From assembly GCA_905480255.1 (NCBI GenBank), contig CAJQPR010000105.1:1-64000 (forward strand): a stretch of 64,000 bases of DNA, read 5' to 3'. Below the pieces are notes generated by a model. That model had not been told where the DNA came from, ran no database searches, and was given only the letters and a program-made list of their open reading frames with translations. The stretch comes from an uncultured Woeseiaceae bacterium. GTDB taxonomy: Bacteria; Pseudomonadota; Gammaproteobacteria; Steroidobacterales; Woeseiaceae. Position 1 is the stretch's first letter. Every line of letters begins with the position of its first letter. Below are positions 34,841 to 43,419 of this stretch, in pieces. The position numbers were made by a program, and so were the translations under genes.

Positions 34841-35740
34841 CTATTGGCCGATGCGAATGATGAAGTAATGATCAACCAGCAAGGCGGCAAACAACAGCAT
34901 CAGGTAGGTAATAGAGAAACGGAACACCTTCATTGGCAGTTCTTTATCCATGTCTCTTTGCATACGGATGGCGTAGTAGAGGAATGCGATCCCCAGGCCG
35001 ATAGCGGCGACGAGATAGATAAGGCCGCTCATTCCGGTCAGGTACGGAAGGATCGTGACCAGCACGAGAAGCACGGTATAAAGGAGGATGTGCTGGCGGG
35101 TGAACCGCTCACCATGTGTCACCGGCAGCATTGGAATGCCGACCCGCTCGTAGTCGTCGATTTTTGCGATCGCAAGCGCCCAGAAGTGCGGCGGTGTCCA
35201 GGTGAAGATGATCAGAAACAGCAACAGCGCATCGCTGTGAATTTCTCCGGTTACGGCTGTCCAGCCAAGAACCGGCGGTGCCGCACCAGCAGCGCCGCCG
35301 ATGACGATGTTTTGCGGCGTTGCGCGCTTCAGAAACACGGTATAGATGATGGCGTAACCGATCAGAGAAGCAAATGTCAGCACGGCGGTTAGCGGGTTGA
35401 TGATAAACCAGAGCAACAACATCGAAAGCACGCAAAGCACGAACGCGAAGCTCAGTGCCTGGAAGTCGGTCAGTCTCCCCTGCGCGATGGGGCGGTTGTG
35501 AGTTCTGGACATCAGCACATCGATACGGGAATCCAGCACGTGATTGATAACGGCTGCAGACGATGCGGCAAGTCCGATTCCCAGTGAGCCAATGATCAAA
35601 GGCACACTGCCCGGCCAGCCCGGTACCGCCAACACGGCGCCGACGACTGCTGTAAACACGATCAGCATGACGACCTTCGGCTTTGTCAGCTCGTAGAAGT
35701 CGCGCCACGCGATGCTTTGTTGCAATGTGCTTGTGGTCAA
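34841..35740 (-). CDS. ctaB: Protoheme IX farnesyltransferase
   Basis: CtaB (CyoE) converts heme B to heme O in the inner membrane. The 299 residues belong to the UbiA prenyltransferase superfamily. The first Asp-rich site is NHVLDSRIDVLMSRTHNRP, and the second, KIDDYERVGIPMLPV, is near 195-210, with about nine helices. It is the last gene of the cox block. Since heme A is needed for aa3 oxidases, a heme A synthase (CtaA) is expected but is not found in this window. Confidence 0.96.
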   Translation of the reverse strand: MTTSTLQQSIAWRDFYELTKPKVVMLIVFTAVVGAVLAVPGWPGSVPLIIGSLGIGLAASSAAVINHVLDSRIDVLMSRTHNRPIAQGRLTDFQALSFAFVLCVLSMLLLWFIINPLTAVLTFASLIGYAIIYTVFLKRATPQNIVIGGAAGAAPPVLGWTAVTGEIHSDALLLFLIIFTWTPPHFWALAIAKIDDYERVGIPMLPVTHGERFTRQHILLYTVLLVLVTILPYLTGMSGLIYLVAAIGLGIAFLYYAIRMQRDMDKELPMKVFRFSITYLMLLFAALLVDHYFIIRIGQ

Positions 35741-35744
35741 AATG

Positions 35745-36317
35745 TCAGCCTATTTGGGACAGCTTCAGCAAATGCTTCACATCGTCCACAACGTCCCCAG
35801 GGTTGAGATCCGGCGGAAAATACATGACGAGGTTTGCCAAGGGATCTATTAGGTAGATGCCACCCGGCATCAACTGTTCGGGCCTCTTCTCATTCAGCAA
35901 CGCGCCCAGGTCCTTGTCTCTTATGGTTCTGAGTCCCGGGTGCTCCCCTTCGATAAACACTGTATCCGGCACTGAATCGCCATGCAAGAAGACCCGCACG
36001 ATGCGGTCCATCTCCTTGCCCAGCATCAGCCGGAGCTGGCGCTGGCGATACAATGCCTCGCGACAGGGCTCTTCACACATGGCCTCGTTGACATAAAGCA
36101 TCAGCCAGGCGCTATCTGTCGCGCTGATCAGCGGTGAATTCGGCATAAGCTGCTCGAGATTAACTACAGGCTCAAGCAGCGCACCGCGATTGGAGGTGCC
36201 TGTCGGGACGAATTGACCTGTTGAATACATCCAGGTGGCAAGGAGCAACGGGCCAAAAAAGGCGAACGCAATGATTGCCACCTGCAGACGACCACGCTCA
36301 GGTGTCTTGTTGGCCAC
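35745..36317 (-). CDS. Membrane-anchored cox-cluster protein with CEEPC motif
   Basis: This 190-residue protein has one N-terminal membrane helix (about 12-32) and a periplasmic thioredoxin-like domain resembling SCO/SenC. SCO proteins use CxxxC to bind copper and a distal His. Here the motif is CEEPC (about residues 80-84), with only two residues between EE and C, so the cysteines are separated by three residues as expected. A clear distal His is not obvious. It lies between SURF1 and ctaB, 4 bases before ctaB, so a role in CuA assembly is inferred only from context. Confidence 0.75.
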   Translation of the reverse strand: MANKTPERGRLQVAIIAFAFFGPLLLATWMYSTGQFVPTGTSNRGALLEPVVNLEQLMPNSPLISATDSAWLMLYVNEAMCEEPCREALYRQRQLRLMLGKEMDRIVRVFLHGDSVPDTVFIEGEHPGLRTIRDKDLGALLNEKRPEQLMPGGIYLIDPLANLVMYFPPDLNPGDVVDDVKHLLKLSQIG

Positions 36318-37029
36318 TGAGCCACCTCTTTCGTAGATGCCAGCCGATAATCAGGACGACGGCTGCAGCCATCGAAAACCATTGGAAGGCGTAGCTGTAG
36401 TGGGTCATCGGGCCGCTCATGTCGGGCTCCCAGCGACGGGCGAATCCGTTATCGGCATCTGCGCCGAGCAGTAAGACCGCCGGTTGCAAATTTTCACCCA
36501 GTTCAGCGCTAATTTCGTCGAGTGTCGGGTATAACGCCACACGGGGCCAGTCGCCGTGCACGGCGAACGCCTCGCCGGGGCGGATTGCAACGCGCGGCAG
36601 GTGACCAGCCAGACCCCGGGCTGTGGTGAAATCCGGGCCTACCGTCAGGTCAGGCAATTCATAGCCGCCCTGGTCCTTCGGCATCCAGCCGCGGTTAACC
36701 AGCACGAGTGCGTCATTTCGCGACGGCCTGAACGGTGTAATGACGTAGTAGCCAATGCGACCGTCCTTCGGGATGTTATCGATCAGTATCTGCCGGTCGG
36801 TGAGATACTGACCGTAGACCTCGATTCGGTCGAATTCCTCCAGCAGCGAATAATCTGTGGGCTCACTGTAAGGCGCATCGGCCGCGAACTGATCCATGAG
36901 AGAGTTTTTTTCAGCGGCTCGATCCAGTTGCCACAGGCCCAGGCTGATAAAAAGCAGCACGAAGAGCAGACCGGCCACGAACGGCAGGTATCTCTGGCTG
37001 TATTCACTTTTTAACAAGTCTTCGATCAC
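36298..37029 (-). CDS. SURF1-family oxidase assembly protein
   Basis: SURF1 proteins help insert heme A into subunit I of aa3-type oxidases. The 243 residues have one transmembrane helix at each end (about 15-35 and 215-235), with the SURF1 segments YGQYLTDRQILIDNIP, LVNRGWMPKD and YSYAFQWFSMA. It overlaps the CEEPC-protein gene by 20 bases and is divergent from the small DUF2909 gene. Confidence 0.94.
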   Translation of the reverse strand: MIEDLLKSEYSQRYLPFVAGLLFVLLFISLGLWQLDRAAEKNSLMDQFAADAPYSEPTDYSLLEEFDRIEVYGQYLTDRQILIDNIPKDGRIGYYVITPFRPSRNDALVLVNRGWMPKDQGGYELPDLTVGPDFTTARGLAGHLPRVAIRPGEAFAVHGDWPRVALYPTLDEISAELGENLQPAVLLLGADADNGFARRWEPDMSGPMTHYSYAFQWFSMAAAVVLIIGWHLRKRWLSGQQDT

Positions 37030-37068
37030 GATATACTCTCGCGCCAGATTAAATTTCAGAGCAACACA

Positions 37069-37266
37069 GTGAAGCTGCTAGTTCTCACCATCTTACTCGC
37101 CATCATCATAAGCCTGGCGTCCGGACTTTGGTTCCTGGCCCGGGACGACCAGGGCTCGACCCGCGTCCTGACAGCTTTGAAAGTTCGCGTCGCTTTGTCA
37201 GCGATTCTTGTGAGCTTCCTGGTTTTCGGCTACTTCCAGGGCTGGATCACTCCCAACGTCGGATAA
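37069..37266 (+). CDS. Twin-transmembrane DUF2909 protein
   Basis: This 65-residue membrane protein consists of two helices (about 3-24 and 40-60) joined by a short loop, ARDDQGSTRVLTALKVR. The pattern fits the DUF2909 family, often found in cox clusters of gammaproteobacteria, commonly facing SURF1 as here. The function is unknown. It is the only plus-strand gene within the oxidase block and is divergent from surf1 across 39 bases. Confidence 0.85.
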   Translation: MKLLVLTILLAIIISLASGLWFLARDDQGSTRVLTALKVRVALSAILVSFLVFGYFQGWITPNVG

Positions 37267-37423
37267 TCGCTGCCCCAGCTGTTGTTCTTTGGTCTTATTC
37301 AGCAATTGCAGGCGCGAGTGAGATGAACCAAACGCCGGCGAAAATACGCAGTGCCCAACCTGGGTACATGAGCAATTCGAGCCAGCGAATTAACGAAGTA
37401 TCGCTCCGCAAGGGGCCGCTGAA

Positions 37424-38290
37424 TCACATCCAATAGACGAAGACGTACAAACCCACCCAAACCACATCGACAAAGTGCCAGTACCAGGCCGTGGCCTCAA
37501 AAGCGAAATGTCGGTTCGGCGTGAAATGGCCTTTCATCACCCGCAGCCAGATGATGGTCAGCATGATCGCACCGATCGTGACGTGCATGCCGTGGAAGCC
37601 GGTCAGCATAAAGAACGTCGAACCGTAAATACCGGACGACAGCGTCAGGTTCATGTGCTGGTAGGCCTCAATGTATTCCTCCGCCTGAAAGAACACGAAA
37701 ACGAAGCCCAGGATAAAGGTTGCTGCCAGGAATACTTTCAGCAAGTTGCGTTGACCATGGATGAGCGCATGGTGCGCAATCGTCACGGTGACACTGCTCG
37801 TCATAAGAATTGCCGTATTGATCAGTGGCAAACCGAATGGCCCCATCACCTCGAAATCACCACCGATATTGCCGGGGCCGTTGGTCGGCCAGGTGCTCTC
37901 GAATTCTCCCCACAACAAAAGATTCGTAAAGAAGTTGTTACTTTCGCCGCCGAGCCACGGCACAGCCATGTTTCGTGCGTAGAAAAGGGCGCCGAAAAAC
38001 GCCGCGAAAAACATCACCTCGGAGAAGATGAACCAGAACATGCCCATGCGAAACGACATATCGACCTGGGAGTTGTAGCGGCCGCCTTCACTTTCGCCAA
38101 TCACTTCACCAAACCAGCCAATCAACATGAAAATGAGGATTGCGGCACCGGTCATCATTACCCAGAAACCGGTGTCCGTTCCGTTTAGCCAGACAGATAC
38201 ACCGACCATGAGAAAGAACAAACCGGCCGAGCCAACGACAGGCCAGTGGCTTTGGTGGGGTACGTAGTAACGATCTTCTGCGTGTTCCAT
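37424..38290 (-). CDS. ctaE: Cytochrome c oxidase subunit III
   Basis: This is the core membrane subunit of an aa3-type oxidase, with seven helices in 288 residues. Family signatures include FWFIFSEVMFFAAFFGALF, the conserved glutamate helix FFQAEEYIEAYQHM and the C-terminal GFHGMHVTIGAIML and WYWHFVDVVWVGLY. It follows ctaG by 14 bases. The 158 bases downstream, before the DUF2909 gene end, hold no gene. Confidence 0.97.
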   Translation of the reverse strand: MEHAEDRYYVPHQSHWPVVGSAGLFFLMVGVSVWLNGTDTGFWVMMTGAAILIFMLIGWFGEVIGESEGGRYNSQVDMSFRMGMFWFIFSEVMFFAAFFGALFYARNMAVPWLGGESNNFFTNLLLWGEFESTWPTNGPGNIGGDFEVMGPFGLPLINTAILMTSSVTVTIAHHALIHGQRNLLKVFLAATFILGFVFVFFQAEEYIEAYQHMNLTLSSGIYGSTFFMLTGFHGMHVTIGAIMLTIIWLRVMKGHFTPNRHFAFEATAWYWHFVDVVWVGLYVFVYWM

Positions 38291-38304
38291 GGTGAGGTCC
38301 GAAA

Positions 38305-38910
38305 TTAATGCTTGCTGGGTTCGGGATGCGTCATCTCTTCGGAGTGATCCATATTCATGGAGTTGTCCGTGAGCCTGGCCGTATCGAAGAACGTGTAAGA
38401 AAGGGTAATGGTGTCGATGTAGTCCGGAAGGTCCGAGTCCACTACGAAGCGGACCGGCATTCTCTTCTCTTCGCCGGGCATGAATTCCTGGTTAGAGAAA
38501 CAAAAGCATTCCAGCTTCTTGAAATAGGCGGCAGCCTGTTGTGGCGCAACGCTGGGTACAGCCTGTGCGATTTTGTGCTTTTCAGTCAGGTTGGTCGCTA
38601 CAAAGTACGCCTCATACAAGCCACCCGGGTGCACTGTCATTCCATCAGCCTCCGAATGAAACTCCCAGGGCGCGTACTGGTTTACCGTGGTGACAAACTC
38701 AAGCTGGATTTCCCGTGACTCATCGGCCGTCGTCGTAATATTCACAATGGCTTCTGCATTTGTCCTGCCACCGAAACCTGTAATTTCGCAAAAGACGTCG
38801 TATATCGGCACCAGCAGAAAGCCAAATCCAAACATTCCCACGGCAAGCGCGAGCAACCTGAGGGACAGGGCTTTTGTGCTAATTGGATCTGGTTGATTCT
38901 GGTCGCTCAT
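38305..38910 (-). CDS. ctaG: Cytochrome c oxidase assembly protein CtaG/Cox11
   Basis: CtaG delivers copper to the CuB site of subunit I. The 201 residues have one N-terminal helix (about 15-35) and a periplasmic immunoglobulin-like domain with the copper motif CFCFSNQEFMPGE (about 130-142), followed by the MPVRFVVD strand. The motif is intact. It lies between the 36-residue membrane protein gene and ctaE. Confidence 0.96.
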   Translation of the reverse strand: MSDQNQPDPISTKALSLRLLALAVGMFGFGFLLVPIYDVFCEITGFGGRTNAEAIVNITTTADESREIQLEFVTTVNQYAPWEFHSEADGMTVHPGGLYEAYFVATNLTEKHKIAQAVPSVAPQQAAAYFKKLECFCFSNQEFMPGEEKRMPVRFVVDSDLPDYIDTITLSYTFFDTARLTDNSMNMDHSEEMTHPEPSKH

Positions 38911-38916
38911 GACAAA

Positions 38917-39027
38917 TTACGAGTTGAAAACACCCATTAGAATGAAGCCAAAATAAAAGGCGAGCGCGATAGTCGTCATGATGATCGCCGTCTTTCGAAT
39001 GCCTTTTTTTCGGTCCGTGCTGTCCAT
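38917..39027 (-). CDS. 36-residue membrane protein in the cox operon
   Basis: This small frame begins ATG 39027, two bases after the ctaD stop, and ends 6 bases before the ctaG start. It encodes a basic N-terminus (MDSTDRKKGIRKTA) and one helix (IIMTTIALAFYFGFILMGVF). Position, tight spacing and topology point to a real gene of the short cytochrome oxidase small assembly protein type found between coxA and cox11 in other proteobacteria. It is shorter than usual gene-finder limits. Confidence 0.8.
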   Translation of the reverse strand: MDSTDRKKGIRKTAIIMTTIALAFYFGFILMGVFNS

Positions 39028-39029
39028 TG

Positions 39030-40643
39030 TTATGAAAACGCTGCGCCCGACGTAACTCTCGGTGGTGTCTCAAACGTGTGGTATGGAGCGGGCGAAGGCA
39101 CCGTCCACTCCAACCCGGTCGGGTTGTCCCACACTTCCTGCGTTGCAATCTCGCCCTTGTTGCGGACGCACTGGAAAACGATGAATACGAATAGCAGTTG
39201 TGACAAGCCGAAGCCAAATGCACCAATGCTGGCGATGGCGTTGAAATCCGTAAACTGGGTCGAGTAATCAGGAATTCTGCGCGGCATGCCCGCCAGCCCG
39301 ACAAAGTGCATCGGGAAGAACGTGAGATTGACAAAAATAGTCGACAGCCAGAAATGCAGCTTGCCAAGGCTCTCGTTGTACAAGTGCCCGGTCCACTTCG
39401 GCATCCAGTAATAAACGGCTGCCATGAGCGCAAAGATCGAACCCGGAACAAGGACGTAGTGGAAATGCGCCACAACGAAGTACGAATCGTGATACTGAAT
39501 ATCAGCCGGAGCAATCGCGAGCATGAGTCCGGAGAAACCGCCAATCGTGAACAGGAACACGAAGCCCAGCGAGAACAGCATTGGTGTCTCGAAAGTCATT
39601 GCGCCGCGCCACATTGTCGCAAGCCAATTGAATATCTTCACGCCGGTTGGAACCGCAATCAGCATCGTCGCAAACATGAAGAACATCTGTCCGGTCAGCG
39701 GCATGCCAACCGTAAACATGTGATGCGCCCATACGATGAACGAAAGGAAGGCGATGCTTGATGCCGCATAAACCATCGAGTCATGGCCGAATAGTGGCTT
39801 CCTTGAAAACGTTGGAATGATCTCTGAGACCACACCGAACGCCGGCAGAATCATGATGTAAACCTCGGGATGCCCGAAGAACCAGAAGATGTGCTGGAAC
39901 ATTACCGGGTCGCCGCCACCGGCGGCCAGGAAAAAGCTGGTCCCAAAAAACTGGTCCGTCAGCAACATGGTCACCGCTCCCGCGAGTACCGGCATAACGG
40001 CGATCAACAGGTAGGCAGTAATGAGCCAGGTCCACACAAACATCGGCATCTTCAGGAGCGACATATCAGGCGCCCGCATATTGATGATGGTTACGATGAC
40101 ATTGATGGCGCCCATGATCGATGACAGCCCCATGAGGTGAACCGAAAAGATCAGGAACGGAAACGCATCACCGGTTTGCAGCACAAGTGGCGGATACATG
40201 GTCCAGCCACTGGCGGGCGCCCCTCCTGCCATGAAAAGGGTTGAGCCAAGGATGCTGAAAGCCACTGGCAGGATCCAGAATGACCAGTTATTCATGCGTG
40301 GCAGCGCCATATCCGGCGCACCGATCATCAACGGGATCATCCAGTTTGCGAGCCCAACGAATGCCGGCATGACCGCGCCGAAAACCATGATCAGCGCGTG
40401 CATCGTGGTCATCTGGTTGAAGAATGCCGGGTCCACGAACTGCAGGCCGGGACTAAAAAGCTCTGAGCGAATGATCAGCGCCATCGTGCCACCGGCGAAA
40501 AACATCGTCAGGCTGAAAAGCAGGTACATCGTGCCGATGTCTTTATGGTTGGTCGCGTACAGCCAGCGACGCCAGCCTTTAGCAGGCCCATGATCGTCGT
40601 GCTCACCGTGGTCTGCGTGTATGTCTGCTACTGCACTGCTCAT
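39030..40643 (-). CDS. ctaD: Cytochrome c oxidase subunit I
   Basis: This is the catalytic subunit, holding heme a and the heme a3-CuB centre. The 537 residues carry 12 helices. Visible are the CuB region FWFFGHPEVYIMILPAFG (His and cross-linked Tyr), VWAHHMFTVG with two further CuB histidines, and HDSYFVVAHFHYVL with the heme ligands. The K-channel region GHPEVY is that of A-type oxidases. The start overlaps the ctaC stop by 4 bases. Confidence 0.98.
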   Translation of the reverse strand: MSSAVADIHADHGEHDDHGPAKGWRRWLYATNHKDIGTMYLLFSLTMFFAGGTMALIIRSELFSPGLQFVDPAFFNQMTTMHALIMVFGAVMPAFVGLANWMIPLMIGAPDMALPRMNNWSFWILPVAFSILGSTLFMAGGAPASGWTMYPPLVLQTGDAFPFLIFSVHLMGLSSIMGAINVIVTIINMRAPDMSLLKMPMFVWTWLITAYLLIAVMPVLAGAVTMLLTDQFFGTSFFLAAGGGDPVMFQHIFWFFGHPEVYIMILPAFGVVSEIIPTFSRKPLFGHDSMVYAASSIAFLSFIVWAHHMFTVGMPLTGQMFFMFATMLIAVPTGVKIFNWLATMWRGAMTFETPMLFSLGFVFLFTIGGFSGLMLAIAPADIQYHDSYFVVAHFHYVLVPGSIFALMAAVYYWMPKWTGHLYNESLGKLHFWLSTIFVNLTFFPMHFVGLAGMPRRIPDYSTQFTDFNAIASIGAFGFGLSQLLFVFIVFQCVRNKGEIATQEVWDNPTGLEWTVPSPAPYHTFETPPRVTSGAAFS

Positions 40644-41458
40644 TGCAATTCTCCGCCGGCAGCAGCGACCGCTGTCGCGCCACCTTTTTCATTCTCGAGC
40701 CACGCTTCAAAGTCAGCGGGGTCGAGAACTTCGACAACAATTGGCATATAGCCATGATCCATACCGCAAAGTTCCGCACATTGGCCGCGGAAGGTGCCGG
40801 TCTGTTCAGCCTTAAACCAGGTTTCATTCATAAATCCCGGAATAGCATCTTTCTTGATCGCGAGATCCGGAACCCACCAGGCGTGTACGACATCGTTGGA
40901 TGTAAGGAGGAGGCGAACTTTGGCGCCCATCGGCACCACCAGCGGGTTGTCAACGTCCCGAAGATAATTTTCGACGGTATTCGGGTCGATGCCGGAACCG
41001 CGGCGTCTTGCCGCCTGGCTGGAACGTGCGAGCGTGCTGTAGAAAGAAACGTCCTCACCCTGGTAGGTGTAGTGCCATTTCCACTGGTAGCCGGTAGCAA
41101 CAATCGTCAGGTCCGGGTCGCGGGTATCCTCGAGCTTGATCATGAGTTCCGCCGACGGCACGGCCATAATCAGCAAAATAACCACCGGGATGACCGTCCA
41201 GATTACCTCTGCAGTCATGCTGTGCGAGAAGGTCGCCGGCACCGCGCCCCTGGACTTTCTGTGCTTGACCAGTGAGTAGATCATCGCGCCGAATACAACG
41301 ACTGCAATAGCCACACAACACCAGAAAATTACCATGTGTATTTGATGGGTTTCTGCGCTTAGCTCAGTAATACCTTTCGGCATGTTGAGCGCCCAGTCAG
41401 CAAACGCATTGCTGGTGATAGCGAGGAGCAGCACACCCGAACACAGTTTTCGAATCAT
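40640..41458 (-). CDS. ctaC: Cytochrome c oxidase subunit II
   Basis: This subunit takes electrons from cytochrome c through CuA. From ATG 41458 (behind AGGTG) it has 272 residues: a signal peptide (about 1-20), two helices, and the CuA domain with HAWWVPDLAI and GQCAELCGMDHGYMPI, holding the His, two Cys, Glu and Met ligands. There is no fused cytochrome c domain. An ATG at 41500 would add 14 residues before the signal peptide. It is the first gene of the oxidase operon. Confidence 0.96.
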   Translation of the reverse strand: MIRKLCSGVLLLAITSNAFADWALNMPKGITELSAETHQIHMVIFWCCVAIAVVVFGAMIYSLVKHRKSRGAVPATFSHSMTAEVIWTVIPVVILLIMAVPSAELMIKLEDTRDPDLTIVATGYQWKWHYTYQGEDVSFYSTLARSSQAARRRGSGIDPNTVENYLRDVDNPLVVPMGAKVRLLLTSNDVVHAWWVPDLAIKKDAIPGFMNETWFKAEQTGTFRGQCAELCGMDHGYMPIVVEVLDPADFEAWLENEKGGATAVAAAGGELQ

Positions 41459-41768
41459 TGGAGTTTCACCTGGCGGCTTATATTTGCCGCAATCCACCAT
41501 TTTCTAATTTGAAGCGTCCGACCTTCAATATGTAGTCCACGCAGTGATGCAGGCCGGCAATTCTGGCCGCGGGGCCAAAAACTGCAGATCTAATTTTGGG
41601 TAGCAGCGCCGAATCGGCGTGGACTGGTCGAAAAGCACGCGAAGTGTACTGAAAGGGATAGCGCCATGCAACAGCCCACCCCTGAAATGCATTCTATTAT
41701 TATGAATAGAAACAATATGTTACGACATTCGTTTTGAGCGACCCGACAACATTTTCGTATTGCGCAAT
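41459..41768. other. Intergenic region between ctaC and bioC
   Basis: These 310 bases contain no gene. The ctaC promoter must lie here. The section 41690-41720 is AT-rich on the minus strand (CATAATAATAGAATG), but no confident -35/-10 pair was found. No terminator for upstream transcription was recognised. Confidence 0.6.
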
Positions 41769-42644
41769 TCAGGGACGGTCAAGTCGACCAATTGACCCCG
41801 GCTCGATGCGGTATTCACCCGGTTTTGGCCGCGGGCCGCTACCCCACGCATGGCCGTAGACGAGCTCGAGATCCAGAGATAAGTCGCCGCGGTCCTGGTG
41901 ATTTTGAAAATCCCGCATCATGATTTTAAATCGAGAGAGATTTTCCGGCAACGGGTCTTTCCAGAAGGGTTCAATACTGGCGCCACATGCGTTCAGGTCG
42001 TCCAGCAGCTCTGCGTTTGAAGGATAGGTAATGGTTAGACGATCAATGTCGAGAACGGGGTCGGCGAGCCCCGCCTGAACCAGCGCGTCTCCAACAATGT
42101 GCATGTCCGGAAACACGTGCACGCGATCGGTCTCGCCGATCCTCGACCAGGCTTCACGAAATTCCATCATGCTGTCCGGTCCGAGTGTCGAAAATGCGAA
42201 AACGCCGCCTTTTCTGAGAACTCGTGCAACATCAGCGAAGCAGGTCGTGAGGTCGGCAACCCACGGCAGCATCATGTTACAAAAAACGAGGTCAACAGAC
42301 CCCGTGCGAAGCGGGATCTGCCCTGCATCTGCCTGCAAACTTAACCGTTTGTACTTTGAAAAAAAGCGTCGTGATTTTGTCGCGGTTTTCAGCATGCCCG
42401 CAGAGGCGTCCAGGCTAACGATCGTTGCTTTGCGATAGACCGCGCTCAGTTCCCGTCCGCTCTTCCCGGTAGCGGCACCGAGATCAAGTATTAGCTGTGG
42501 ATCAATCTTAATGGGCGACAGCCGGTCAATGAGCCCCTCGCTGGTTGCCCTATGAACGTAGTCGGCCTGATCGAAGCTCGCCGCCGCGTCGTCGAATCGT
42601 CGTCGGATGTCGGCGATGCTCAGCTTGCAGGGATCGTATCTCAT
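41769..42644 (-). CDS. bioC: Malonyl-ACP O-methyltransferase BioC
   Basis: BioC methylates malonyl-ACP to start pimelate synthesis for biotin. The 291 residues show the BioC N-terminus IRRRFDDAAASFDQADYVHR, SAM motif I LILDLGAATGKSGREL, and VFCNMMLPWVADL, a BioC-specific helix, then LRKGGVFAFSTLGPDSMMEFR. No other biotin gene is adjacent; in Pseudomonas-like genomes bioC belongs to bioBFHCD. It is divergent from comF across 77 bases. Confidence 0.9.
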   Translation of the reverse strand: MRYDPCKLSIADIRRRFDDAAASFDQADYVHRATSEGLIDRLSPIKIDPQLILDLGAATGKSGRELSAVYRKATIVSLDASAGMLKTATKSRRFFSKYKRLSLQADAGQIPLRTGSVDLVFCNMMLPWVADLTTCFADVARVLRKGGVFAFSTLGPDSMMEFREAWSRIGETDRVHVFPDMHIVGDALVQAGLADPVLDIDRLTITYPSNAELLDDLNACGASIEPFWKDPLPENLSRFKIMMRDFQNHQDRGDLSLDLELVYGHAWGSGPRPKPGEYRIEPGSIGRLDRP

Positions 42645-42721
42645 GACGCCAGTATACTTTTTACGGCGAGCGGTCGGATTTGTTGCTCGCAGTGGCAGCC
42701 CACCAGGCCGAAACTCATCAC

Positions 42722-43414
42722 ATGTTCAATGTGAAACCTGGGGACCTGTTCGGCGATGCGTGTCTTTTATGCGGCCTTTTGGCTAAAGGTGCCCGTATTT
42801 GTGCACCCTGCCTTGATGTCATGCCGAGAAATGATTGTTTTTGTCCTTGCTGTGGTCAGCCGGTGATGACGCGACAACCGGACGGTGTCAGGTGTGCCGC
42901 GTGCCAAAGGAAGCAACCGTTGTTCGACCTGGCTCGTGCGCCCTTCCACTATGCGTTTCCCGTTGATGCTGCCTTAAAGAAAATGAAGTTCCGCAGGCAG
43001 CTCGCAATAGCGCCGGCATTCGCTGAATTACTACTCCCGGTTTTGCACGCAGAGTTCAGTCACTGCGACGCACTGGTACCTGTGCCCCTGCATCGCTGGC
43101 GCCATGTTACGCGCGGTTTCAATCAGGCCCGGGAACTCTGTATGCCCTTGTCAAAAGCAGCGAATTTGCCGGTTCTTGATTCGGTAGTGCGGGTCAAGGC
43201 AACCGGATCGCAGTCGGGTCTAAGCGCATCAGAACGGCGCAAAAATCTGCACGGCGCTTTCGTCGCTCGCCACAACCTGCCCTTTCGACATCCGGTGATC
43301 ATCGATGATGTGATTACAACCGGCACAACCTCCGGTCAGCTTGCGCAAGCCTTGTTAAGGGCGGGGGTGTCAAGCGTCAGCGTCCTGGCCGTCGCATATT
43401 CGTCAACTTTGTAG
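42722..43414 (+). CDS. ComF/GntX-family phosphoribosyltransferase-like protein
   Basis: From ATG 42722 the product has 230 residues. It begins with two CxxC zinc-type pairs (ACLLCG, ICAPC, then CFCPCCGQPV and GVRCAACQRK, about 14-65) and ends with a type I phosphoribosyltransferase fold bearing the PRPP loop VIIDDVITTGTTSGQL. Family members take part in DNA uptake or use. The DNA substrate and mechanism are not known. comF next to biotin genes is common in gammaproteobacteria. An earlier ATG at 42680 is less likely. Confidence 0.9.
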   Translation: MFNVKPGDLFGDACLLCGLLAKGARICAPCLDVMPRNDCFCPCCGQPVMTRQPDGVRCAACQRKQPLFDLARAPFHYAFPVDAALKKMKFRRQLAIAPAFAELLLPVLHAEFSHCDALVPVPLHRWRHVTRGFNQARELCMPLSKAANLPVLDSVVRVKATGSQSGLSASERRKNLHGAFVARHNLPFRHPVIIDDVITTGTTSGQLAQALLRAGVSSVSVLAVAYSSTL

Positions 43415-43419
43415 GGGGA

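Noticed and set aside
34772..35392. 206-codon plus-strand frame across the ctaB gene
   Set aside because: It is the reverse shadow of CtaB, with no ribosome site and an odd His/Asp-rich composition.
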